The notes beneath the pieces were generated by a model. It ran no database searches. It worked only from the letters and a program-made list of their open reading frames with translations, and was not told the origin of the DNA. From contig CAJQRC010000021.1 in NCBI GenBank assembly GCA_905480645.1, forward strand, positions 62,001 through 126,000: a stretch of DNA of 64,000 bases. Direction: 5' to 3'. Below are positions 56,345 to 64,000 of this stretch, one piece after another. Made by a program: the position numbers and the translations under genes. This DNA is from an uncultured Tateyamaria sp. GTDB lineage: Bacteria > Pseudomonadota > Alphaproteobacteria > Rhodobacterales > Rhodobacteraceae. Each line of letters opens with the position of its first letter. Within the stretch, counting starts at the first letter, position 1.

Positions 56345-56899
56345 TTATTTAGCGCATTTTCCAACTAAGGTCTCATATTGGCTCGTAACCCAGCTAAGTG
56401 CGTCTTCAGGGTTCTGGTCTTCTATTTGAGTTGTGAATCTTCCAAAGACGACAGCGGAACGGCTTTCATCTACAATTGTGTATTCTTGCCCTGTCATGAC
56501 TGTGTCATAAACAAATAAAGCAAGGGCCACGAGCAGAATACCTCGTGCTACACCAAACAGAAACCCAAGACCCTGATCGACGCCACCGGCTGCGGAACGT
56601 TGCACTATAGATGAAAATAGAGGAGTGAAGAGTGAGACTACAATCAAAGAAATCGCAAAAACAATTGCAAAGCCTCCAATCATACTCAGCTCACAACTTT
56701 CTGCAACGAATTCTCCAACAACTGGTATTTCGCGTACCATCGGTTCGACAGTTGGGGCAAATAGGAAGGCTAAGACCGCAGCCGCCACCCAGCCTGCAAT
56801 TGCCATTACTTCACGTACCAAGCCACGGCTGTAGGCTAATAAAGCTGATATTATAACGACTGCCGCAACAACGCCGTCAATAATTGTGAAGCCTTCCAT
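56345..56899 (-). CDS. cvpA: CvpA-family membrane protein
   Basis: Four-helix inner-membrane protein, 184 aa: FTIIDGVVAAVVIISALLAY, SRGLVREVMAIAGWVAAAVL with the family's RG motif, a central helix FAIVFAISLIVVSLF, and the amphipathic RSAAGGVDQGLGFLFGVARG, typical of CvpA. Named for colicin V export in E. coli and linked to envelope stress; the mechanism is unclear. It lies between radA and purF, as is common. Confidence 0.93.
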   Translation of the reverse strand: MEGFTIIDGVVAAVVIISALLAYSRGLVREVMAIAGWVAAAVLAFLFAPTVEPMVREIPVVGEFVAESCELSMIGGFAIVFAISLIVVSLFTPLFSSIVQRSAAGGVDQGLGFLFGVARGILLVALALFVYDTVMTGQEYTIVDESRSAVVFGRFTTQIEDQNPEDALSWVTSQYETLVGKCAK

Positions 56900-56928
56900 A
56901 GTTTTGCCTCTTTCTTTCTTAAGTGCTC

Positions 56929-58293
56929 TTAACCTGCACCAAATATTTCACCAACAAACTCAATAAGGTTACTCATCTGACAGAGCTTTATTTTAGAAAC
57001 TCCAAGTTCTTTGTTCCCTTTAGCAGCAATAGCTCCGGTGAAACCAAGTTTTTGCGCTTCTTTCAACCTATTTTCTGTCTGAGGAGCTGATCTAAGTGCC
57101 CCTGACAGACTTATTTCTCCAAAAACGACTGTATCTGGCGGCAAAGCGCTGTCCTCGCGTGCGCTCAAAAGCGCTGCTGCGACAGCTAGGTCAGCTGCTG
57201 GTTCTGTAATTTTCATGCCCCCCGCAACGTTTAAGTAAACGTCCAGTCCGGCAAAAGGAATTCCACAACGTGCTTCTAATACTGCAAGAATCATAGCAAG
57301 ACGACCGCCGTCCCATCCAACTACTGTTCGTCTGGGTTGGGAATGTGGCGAAGGTGCAACAAGCGCTTGTAATTCACATAAAACGGGTCTTGTCCCTTCG
57401 ATACCAGCAAAAACTACGGAACCAGGCGTTGGTGTACTTCTATCACCTAGGAAAAGTGCTGACGGGTTTGCGACCTCTGCCAAGCCAGATCCAGTCATTT
57501 CAAATACGCCAATTTCATCTGCGGGCCCAAAACGATTTTTAACTGCGCGTAAAATCCTAAATTGGTGACCGCGCTCGCCTTCAAAATACAAAACGGTGTC
57601 AACCATATGTTCGACAACACGAGGCCCCGCTATCTGTCCTTCTTTGGTAACATGACCTACCAAAACAACACTGATTCCTTTACGTTTGGCAAAAGTAGTT
57701 AGTTCATGCGCGGCAGCGCGGACTTGGGATATGGAGCCAGGTGCACTATCAACAGTGTCAAGCCACATTGTTTGTATTGAATCGATAATCGCCAGCCCTG
57801 GTGCTTCGACTTCAAGCGTCGTGAGAATATCTCGCAAATTTGTTTCGGCAGTTAATTGAACTGAGGCGTCGGTCAGTTCCAAGCGTTGCGCGCGCATTCG
57901 AACTTGTGCGCTGGATTCTTCACCGCTGACGTAAATAGTCTTAAGTCCTCCACGAGCAAATTGGGCGGCTGCTTGCAGTAATAGTGTCGATTTACCAATT
58001 CCTGGGTCGCCCCCAACAAGAATGGCGGATGCTGGTACTAACCCTCCTCCAAGAACTCGATCAAATTCTGACATGTTGGACTGCGTTCGAGGTGGTGGTG
58101 TTTCTTTGGTACGTAAATCTGTAAGCGATGTCGTTGTACCACGTTTTGATCCGAGCGACTTGTTTCCCGGACCGCTCGATAACCCGACGTCCTCCGAGAT
58201 GGTGTTCCATTCTCCGCATCCGTCACAACGCCCCGACCATTTGTTAAAAGATGTGCCGCACGACGAGCATGAGTAAGATCGGTTTTTTGCCAT
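56929..58293 (-). CDS. radA: DNA repair protein RadA
   Basis: RecA-like helicase aiding recombination branch migration. An N-terminal four-cysteine zinc finger (CSSCGTSF, then CDGCGEW), Walker A GGDPGIGKSTLLLQAA, the RadA-specific KNRFGPADEIGVF, and a C-terminal Lon-protease-like domain without protease activity (DLAVAAALLSA, FGEISLSGALR). 454 aa from ATG 58293 (MAKNRSYSC); a start at 58320 would add nine residues. The upstream alanine racemase gene often seen in relatives is not here. Confidence 0.95.
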   Translation of the reverse strand: MAKNRSYSCSSCGTSFNKWSGRCDGCGEWNTISEDVGLSSGPGNKSLGSKRGTTTSLTDLRTKETPPPRTQSNMSEFDRVLGGGLVPASAILVGGDPGIGKSTLLLQAAAQFARGGLKTIYVSGEESSAQVRMRAQRLELTDASVQLTAETNLRDILTTLEVEAPGLAIIDSIQTMWLDTVDSAPGSISQVRAAAHELTTFAKRKGISVVLVGHVTKEGQIAGPRVVEHMVDTVLYFEGERGHQFRILRAVKNRFGPADEIGVFEMTGSGLAEVANPSALFLGDRSTPTPGSVVFAGIEGTRPVLCELQALVAPSPHSQPRRTVVGWDGGRLAMILAVLEARCGIPFAGLDVYLNVAGGMKITEPAADLAVAAALLSAREDSALPPDTVVFGEISLSGALRSAPQTENRLKEAQKLGFTGAIAAKGNKELGVSKIKLCQMSNLIEFVGEIFGAG

Positions 58294-59147
58294 AATCTGG
58301 GTGTGCCTTAGTGAAGGCATGGGGTCAAAGGATTATTATGATTGCCGAACACGCGGACACTCTGTGGCTACACTGATCCAGAGAGATGCGAGTATGCAAG
58401 CTGTAAACAGGCATAAATCTCAGGCAAATTGATTCAGAACGACACCAATTCGTTTGGCAAGGGTAATATAAACTGCTAAATACATCTGCTCAGCCATTGC
58501 TGGCTTACCAAAAATTACTATTATGCGATTGTATTCCGGCTGCCAGCTGGTGTTAGTCGAATGAGACATGGCAATGATTTCTCCGTAGGGCGCAATAATT
58601 GAGAAAGCTATTGGTATCATCGAAAGAAAGAAATCTGTATTCTACAATGATTGCTGGCCAGATATTATACTAATCGTTGAAAGCTTAAATAAAAGTAAAA
58701 ATTAGCTTACATTAAAGGTGCAAATCATGAAATAGGATAGGCAATTTACAATATAATACTAAAATAACGATACATTTGCGCAGAAAACTAACTTCTTGGA
58801 CAAAGGCTGGGGATAGGGTTTGGGATTAACTTTGATATTCCCCAAAACAATGGCCTCCAATGCATCGATTTCCCAATTATAACAATCGGAGGTTATCCAC
58901 ATGGTTCCCAAAGAGTATTTTAGTAGATTAATGTCTTAACCTAATCGTTCATAAATTATTAATTACGTCTATTCTAAATAAGCTAATTTATCGGTTATCT
59001 AAAGTAACGGTATCATTTTAGTAAGACGCAGGTAAATGAACTTTGCCAATATTAATTGAAATGAAATTTATTTATCACTTTATTAAAAAAACATTTAGTG
59101 ACTTGAAATATAATTTCTGAGCTTCTGTAAACTGAAATATAAACGTT
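58294..59147. other. 854-bp gene-poor AT-rich stretch
   Basis: Between radA and the decayed sbcB. A minus-strand frame at 58420-58620 (66 codons) has no ribosome site or recognised similarity, and I do not accept it as a gene. From about 58640 to 59140 the sequence is very AT-rich with stops in every frame. The arrangement suggests lost genes or a boundary of a variable region, but nothing identifiable is left. Confidence 0.5.
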
Positions 59148-60509
59148 ATGTTTGCATTCTATGATTTGGAAACCACTGGAACCTCGCCGGCATTTGACCA
59201 ACCGGTACAGTTCGCAGCTATTTTGACGGATCAGTGGCTCCAGCCAGTTGAATCGGTAAATATTCGGTGTAGGATTTCCGTTATATTCTACCAGCACCAT
59301 GGGCTCTAGCCGTTACGGGAGTAGGGCCAGCGCAACTTGAAGATCAAAGCCTTCCATCATGGTTTGAACTTTCACATCAAATCAGTAGCCTTATAAAACG
59401 ATGGGCTCCAGCAACTTGGACAGGGTATAATTCGCGGGCATTTGATGAGGAGTTTCTCCGCTAATCATTTTATCAGAATCTTGAGCCAAATATTTTTCAA
59501 ACCCAATTTAATGATAATAATCGGCTTGATATGATGAAGATAATTTACGCAGTATGGGAACTGGCAACAGAAATTCTTGAATGGCCGCTTGGTGATAATG
59601 GCCGTACTAGTTTTAAGCTTGATCGCCTGGCATATGCGAATGGATTCGTAGCACATAAAGCGCATGATGCGCTTGGGGATTTTGAAGCAACTATTCATAA
59701 GGCAGGAATTATTTGCGATCGTGCCCCGACTATATGGAAAAAATGTGTCTGCAATCGGGACAAACGTATCGTAAGCAGTATCCTCAAAAGTGGCCAATCC
59801 GTACAGTTGATAGAACGATTTGGAGCAGATACTCCTCGTTCATTTTATCGGCGTATATGCGGGCACTAACTTACTGAACAGGAATGTTTTAGTTTTCCTA
59901 GATCTTGAGGCCTGCAAAGCCGAAGAAATTGTTGATGCCGCTGATGATGTACTCGCAGATTCGGTTACCACTTCTCCCAAAATAATTCGTACAATATACA
60001 CCAACAAGGTGCCTAATATATTTCTTAATGCTAAAAAAGATCCAATTCATGTTGCTGAAGCAAAAATCGTTTCATCACGACCAGACTTTTATGAACGGGT
60101 GAGGCGGGCGCTATCCAATCGGTTTGTAGATTATGAGGTCTCTGCTGAAGTTGAAGACCAAATATATTGTAGCTTTTATAGTGCGTTAGACAAAATTATT
60201 TTTGAGAAATTTTTAGTATCGAGCTGGACGCATCGTTCAAAATTGGTGAACAAACTTAATGATAAAAGATTACGTCAACTTGGTCAGCGGCTAATTTATT
60301 TGAATTTACCAGAAATTGTTTCCGACAGATACAAGTCTGCTGCAAAAACTGTGATACGGGAACGCTGGCTAACAAATGATATCGATGTGCCTTGGATGAC
60401 AATGGCTAAGGTGGAAAAACAATTGTTAGAGATTGAAGCAGCGGGTGCCATTAATGCTCAATTCTGTAGTCAGTTGCAACGTTATTATAAAAACAAAAAA
60501 GTCTTATAG
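59148..60509 (+). pseudogene. sbcB: Exodeoxyribonuclease I gene (sbcB) with two frameshifts and a nonsense codon
   Basis: ATG 59148 opens FAFYDLETTGTSPAFDQPV, the DEDD exonuclease motif I, up to RCRISV. Coding shifts frame near 59280 and continues ILPAPWALAVTGVGPAQLED and WTGYNSRAFDEEFLR, then TAA 59462-59464 where homologues have Gln, then SFYQNLEPNIF, FKLDRLAYANGF and HDALGDFEATI (motif III HxxxD). A second shift near 59866 leads to NRNVLVFLDLEACKAEE and a C-terminal part with KRLRQLGQRLIYLNLPEIVS. All ExoI domains are recognisable, but no single frame is longer than about 230 codons. A 3'-5' ssDNA exonuclease of mismatch and recombination repair has been lost. Confidence 0.85.
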
Positions 60510-60791
60510 TTTGTTTGATTTTTTCTTAGTGATTGAGGCTTTGAACTTACTGTCAAGTCTACCCAAGTAAAAAAGTTCGATAGATAAAGATTGGCTGCTT
60601 TCATTCGAAGTTGTGCTAATCTTGCTGTCCCCTAGTGAATTGCGTTATTTGGTTGTCGGAAAAACAGTAAAAATTATTTTTTAACAGGCATTTAAAATTA
60701 GTGGCAATTGTAAATCTCATGGCATTTGCCTGTATAATTATTCAGTCAATTCTATTTCGAACTGCTTGAGAAAAAACTTTGGAAACCAAAG

Positions 60792-61781
60792 TTAAGTTCT
60801 GTACTCTGAAGGTGACTTACCAGACCATCTCTTAAAAGCTGAACTAAAAGTGCTGGTATCGGCATACCCCAGCACAAATGCAATTTCTGTAATCTGAGTT
60901 TCAGTGTCTGAAAGCATACTCTTCGCCATTGCCTCGCGGTATGCTTCGACAACCTTGAAATAGGTAGTCTTTTCTGCTTTAAGCCTTCTCGCAAGTGTCC
61001 TGGTGCTCACTCCTAATTCTTTAGCAACTTTTTCCTGCGTTTTGCCTGGCTGCAAAGATATTTTTTGTTCAACTTCCTGCGTCATGGACATTTTGTTTTT
61101 TGTCGTTTCGGAAACTGCTTCTTCACTGTATTTCTTAAGCATCTTGTGAAGATGGTTGTCTGCGGACCTGAGTGGTAAATCTAAATCGCTCTGTCTAAAA
61201 ATAATTCGGTTTTGGTCACTTCCATACTCAACTCTGCATCCAAAAAAAGCCTCTAATGGCTTATTGTTGCTATCTCTGTGATGTTTGAATTCTATTTTTT
61301 CAGGAGTTAGCCTGCGATCAGTCAAACGGCGAAGATCGTCAATTATACCGGTTCCACTAAACTCAAGATATTGCCTCCGCTTCACACCACTTGGCACCGC
61401 GAAGTACCATTCGATGATTCCATCGCTGTCTAACTGATCAGTTGTTATCTCAATGGCATCACCAGTGATGCGTTGATATCTTGCAAGGGTAATCAGTAAA
61501 GTGCGTACTGATGGCGAAGACGAACTGACAAAAGAAATCAAACCGCTGCGTTGGACTTCTCTATTTTGGCCATGCTGAAAGCCAATGAGATCGTTATCTG
61601 TGATTTCCGCAGCACGTTCGAATAATTCGGCTAATTGATCAAAAGCAATTCTAGGGTTATCACCATCAAGTTTACGTAAATTTATCCCAGTATTACCCAC
61701 GATTTTTATCGGAGATATACCTTGCTTTAAAAGGCTTTCAACCAGAGACTTGCCCCAAGTGCCTATATGTAATTTTGACAT
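60792..61781 (-). CDS. AraC-family transcriptional regulator with N-terminal ligand domain
   Basis: The N-terminal two thirds form the arabinose-binding-like/OruR-type sensor region (GNTGINLRKLDGDNPRIAFD, SGLISFVSSSSPSVRTLL). The C-terminal double helix-turn-helix is VAKELGVSTRTLARRLKAEK, then ITEIAFVLGYADTSTFSSAF and KRWSGKSPSEYR, the AraC signature. 329 aa from ATG 61781 (MSKLHIGTWG). Other in-frame starts are at 61799 and GTG 61853, and none has a clear ribosome site. It is followed 5' by an orphan membrane protein on the same strand. The regulated gene and ligand are unknown. Confidence 0.88.
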   Translation of the reverse strand: MSKLHIGTWGKSLVESLLKQGISPIKIVGNTGINLRKLDGDNPRIAFDQLAELFERAAEITDNDLIGFQHGQNREVQRSGLISFVSSSSPSVRTLLITLARYQRITGDAIEITTDQLDSDGIIEWYFAVPSGVKRRQYLEFSGTGIIDDLRRLTDRRLTPEKIEFKHHRDSNNKPLEAFFGCRVEYGSDQNRIIFRQSDLDLPLRSADNHLHKMLKKYSEEAVSETTKNKMSMTQEVEQKISLQPGKTQEKVAKELGVSTRTLARRLKAEKTTYFKVVEAYREAMAKSMLSDTETQITEIAFVLGYADTSTFSSAFKRWSGKSPSEYRT

Positions 61782-61942
61782 AGAAATAACCCAGTTCATA
61801 AAAGATAGAAAGTCAATAATTTGCTTTTGAAAACGCTTTTTTAAAAGAAGCACAGGTCAGGCACAGCGGGATTTCTATCCCGCTGATGCGTTATTAATAT
61901 TTCTGGCCTATGCTGTATTTTACAGCAGTCCAATTTGAATAT

Positions 61943-62353
61943 TTACGTATAAAGGAGCTCCTGCATCCTAAATAATAAAAAGCAGTATGCCACGCCAAAT
62001 ATGATAGGGGCAATGATAGGCTCCATGGTATAAATTACACCTTCATCAGCCGCCACTTTAGCTGATACAGTTCTCCAGCTAAGAAGAGCTGCTATGGCCG
62101 CTTGAACAATGAAATAGGTGAACAAGTACCAGGCACCTTCTAGACCATTTATTAATAATATTATATGCATAATCACTGCAGATGCTGCAAATGCGCTGAC
62201 AAAACCTCCAATAATTGTGCCAGTTCTGCTAATTTTGAACTTTCCGTAAAAGGCTTCAATACCAAAAGACATTTGATATGCATACATTGCCCAGCCTAAA
62301 GTCAATGCAATAAATACTATTAAGTTTAATATACCACCAAAGTTTTCAACCAT
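61943..62353 (-). CDS. Orphan four-helix membrane protein
   Basis: 136 aa with about four hydrophobic helices (LIVFIALTLGWAMYAYQMSF, IIGGFVSAFAASAVIMHIIL, WYLFTYFIVQAAIAALLSW, PIIAPIIFGVAYCFLLF). Very good ribosome site AGGAGAGAGAA before the ATG, which supports it as real. I recognise no family. It lies 160 bp upstream of the AraC-type regulator on the same strand, so the two may be co-transcribed. Confidence 0.7.
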   Translation of the reverse strand: MVENFGGILNLIVFIALTLGWAMYAYQMSFGIEAFYGKFKISRTGTIIGGFVSAFAASAVIMHIILLINGLEGAWYLFTYFIVQAAIAALLSWRTVSAKVAADEGVIYTMEPIIAPIIFGVAYCFLLFRMQELLYT

Positions 62354-63158
62354 TTCTCTCTCCTACTTTTCAATGTCAGGAGACATGTGAGAATGCGACA
62401 CGTCAAGAGTTAATACCATCAGCCAACACATTCATCATTAGTAAATTGACGAATGGTGAAAGTCTGTTGTCGAGCTAATGAATTTAGTTTCAATAGAAAT
62501 AAAGAATATATCTTTTTGATCTTTTTAATAAATAACATAAGTTGGTTTTACTCTAATTTTATAGGTTTTTGACAATTATATACTGTAAGGTGGGAGTGGT
62601 TGCAGAGACTCTTTAAGAGATTATGCTCTGCAATGATATTAACTTTCAAGATTAAATTCCTCGAATAAGATTGAAGTTCCAGCTTTCAAAAAAGTTGCTG
62701 ATGGTGAGGGCTAGTGCTCAATTCGGTATTTTTTCAAGACGCTTGATTAAACTTTTATATTTAATTTGCAACGTCGTATAAATTCATCAATGGTATAACT
62801 CAACTTTCTGGTATGTCTGAACGCTTAGATAATTGTCTAATACTCATTGAAATTGGAAATGTACCAGACTGGGAATCCTAGGCTTTATTTAAATAACAGG
62901 CTTACGGGATCTTAACCGTTCTGCTCAAATCTGTAGCGCAATGTGGTCAAGAAAGACTGGCCTCCTTGTAGATTATATTGGGCTACATGACTGATGGTTG
63001 TTGATGATCACACACCAATTCAAAACGCGACCCTCATCGTGGAGTTCTGTAATTATTCCACAAAATTTAAATTTTTGAGTTGTTAGCGCTGAAAAGTCAA
63101 ATTTGAAGTTGCAGTTCGCAGCGCTCTTTTCCGGAGACCACGAACTGATATAGAATAT
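62354..63158. other. 805-bp intergenic region with one structured element
   Basis: No open frame with coding character. At 62600-62633, TTGCAGAG and CTCTGCAA form a perfect 8-bp stem around an inner small stem (CTCTTTAAGAG, 62609-62619), which could be a structured RNA or a terminator-like element. Close to glyA, CAGTTCG (63112-63118) pairs with CGAACTG (63141-63147), a possible weak terminator for glyA without a T run. Otherwise AT-rich and featureless to my eye. Confidence 0.45.
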
Positions 63159-64000
63159 TTAGTATAGAGGGAAGTCAGCACACATTGCAGTAACTTCAGC
63201 TTTTACTTTTTCTTCTACAGCGGCGTTACCATTTTCACCATTTGCCGCCAGACCATCCACTACCTCCACAATCCAATCAGCAATTTGACGAAACTCTTTC
63301 TCACCAAAGCCGCGCGTTGTCCCTGCAGGTGAGCCGAGGCGAATACCTGAAGTGACCGCTGGTTTTTCTGGATCAAACGGTACTCCATTCTTGTTAGTGG
63401 TAATATTGGCGCGCTCCAAGGCTTTCTCAGTTTCATTACCCTTCACGTTCTTTGGACGTAAATCTACTAATACAACGTGAGTGTCTGTACCGTGCGTAAC
63501 TGTGTCTAAACCGCCTTTTATAAGTTGATCGGACAAAGCTTGTGCATTGGAAATAACTCGCTTGATGTAGTCTTTGAAATCTGGACGCAATGCTTCTCCA
63601 AAAGCTACCGCCTTGGCTGCGATTACATGCATTAATGGTCCGCCTTGGATACCAGGAAAAATAGCAGAATTCACTTTTTTTGCAATTGTCTCATCATTTG
63701 TGAGGATCATGCCACCTCGTGGGCCTCGGAGGGTTTTGTGAGTTGTGGTGGTCGCAACATGTGCATGTGGAAAGGGAGATGGGTGCTCCCCTCCCGCTAT
63801 CAGTCCAGCAAAGTGGGCCATGTCGACGTGTAGATATGCACCAACCATATCAGCAATCTGTCGCATGCGTGCAAAATCAATTTGGCGGGGAATTGCACTT
63901 CCACCAGCTATCAGTAGTTTTGGTTGATGCTCTTTAGCTAATGACTCAACCTGATCGTAGTCCAATAAATTGTCTTGGCGACGTACACCATATTGAATTG
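63159..64000 (-). CDS. glyA: Serine hydroxymethyltransferase, N terminus cut by window end
   Basis: PLP enzyme exchanging serine and glycine with tetrahydrofolate, supplying one-carbon units. The visible 280 residues include [15 protein letters not shown], the Schiff-base lysine in [45 protein letters not shown] and [20 protein letters not shown]. The reading frame stays open to the right edge (QYGVRRQDN, upstream of [10 protein letters not shown]), so the first 140 or so residues lie outside. Transcribed toward a long intergenic region. Confidence 0.97.
   Translation of the reverse strand, partial: IQYGVRRQDNLLDYDQVESLAKEHQPKLLIAGGSAIPRQIDFARMRQIADMVGAYLHVDMAHFAGLIAGGEHPSPFPHAHVATTTTHKTLRGPRGGMILTNDETIAKKVNSAIFPGIQGGPLMHVIAAKAVAFGEALRPDFKDYIKRVISNAQALSDQLIKGGLDTVTHGTDTHVVLVDLRPKNVKGNETEKALERANITTNKNGVPFDPEKPAVTSGIRLGSPAGTTRGFGEKEFRQIADWIVEVVDGLAANGENGNAAVEEKVKAEVTAMCADFPLY

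Noticed and set aside
56204-56371. Plus-strand frame of about 55 codons starting ATG after GGAGAG
   Set aside because: The ribosome site touches the ATG directly, the end is antisense to cvpA, and no homology is apparent.
58420-58620. Minus-strand 66-codon ORF downstream of radA's start
   Set aside because: No ribosome site, no recognised domain, and an AT-rich setting. Probably chance.
41033-60509. Reassigned or read-through TAA codon, since several ORFs continue past an in-frame TAA
   Set aside because: Intact housekeeping genes here end normally in TAA (gph, coaX, rnj, tatA), and the affected genes also carry frameshifts or a TGA, so ordinary decay explains it better.

Overview
The window is a moderately AT-rich piece of an alphaproteobacterial chromosome. 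Three things suggest this: the order nuoA-N with separate nuoC and nuoD followed by birA-coaX-rnj, the leucine/isovalerate catabolic cluster placed directly ahead of nuoA, and several small nuo-operon proteins that I associate with Rhodobacterales (DUF5337-like, DUF5333-like, and a NuoE with a helix-hairpin-helix tail). My best guess is a low-GC marine relative of the Rhodobacterales. That placement is inferred from remembered synteny, not from a search. I saw no rRNA, tRNA, CRISPR array, transposase or prophage.

Layout. 1-6.2 kb: two tandem M20 amidohydrolases (the first only a tail), moaA, and the glmU-glmS amino-sugar pair. 6.3-8.3 kb: gph and a DegT-type aminotransferase. 8.3-17.5 kb: leucine/isovalerate degradation (isovaleryl-CoA dehydrogenase, small membrane protein, acyl-CoA synthetase, methylcrotonyl-CoA carboxylase beta and alpha, GST, HMG-CoA lyase, enoyl-CoA hydratase). 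It is preceded by a perfect 18-bp inverted repeat. 17.6-35.8 kb: all 14 genes of respiratory complex I plus accessory small genes and one decayed gene. 35.8-40.6 kb: birA, coaX, rnj and an opposing DEAD-box helicase. 41-47.3 kb: an accessory-looking stretch with an RraA-like pseudogene, prfC, an atypical SDR, an ORF broken by an in-frame TAA, two weak small ORFs, and a tightly overlapping operon of an ABC ATPase with two Lin0512-family proteins. 47.4-58.3 kb: a WYL regulator facing tatABC across a perfect 16-bp inverted repeat, a DUF815-type ATPase, then minus-strand nlpD-like, pcm, surE, an SDR, purF, cvpA and radA. 58.3-64 kb: gene-poor, with a decayed exonuclease I gene, an AraC-type regulator, an orphan membrane protein and the 3' part of glyA.

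Functionally most genes are housekeeping or central metabolism. The catabolic cluster converts isovaleryl-CoA to acetyl-CoA and acetoacetate. BirA would biotinylate the methylcrotonyl-CoA carboxylase. Complex I reoxidises the NADH.

The most notable signals are gene decay (at least four broken genes: a nuo accessory gene, an RraA-like gene, an unknown ORF after an SDR, and sbcB), unannotated small proteins embedded in the nuo operon (57 aa between nuoC and nuoD, 136 aa between nuoI and nuoJ), two perfect long inverted repeats at promoters, and the ABC-ATPase/Lin0512/Lin0512 operon. I do not see a convincing new defence or mobile system.
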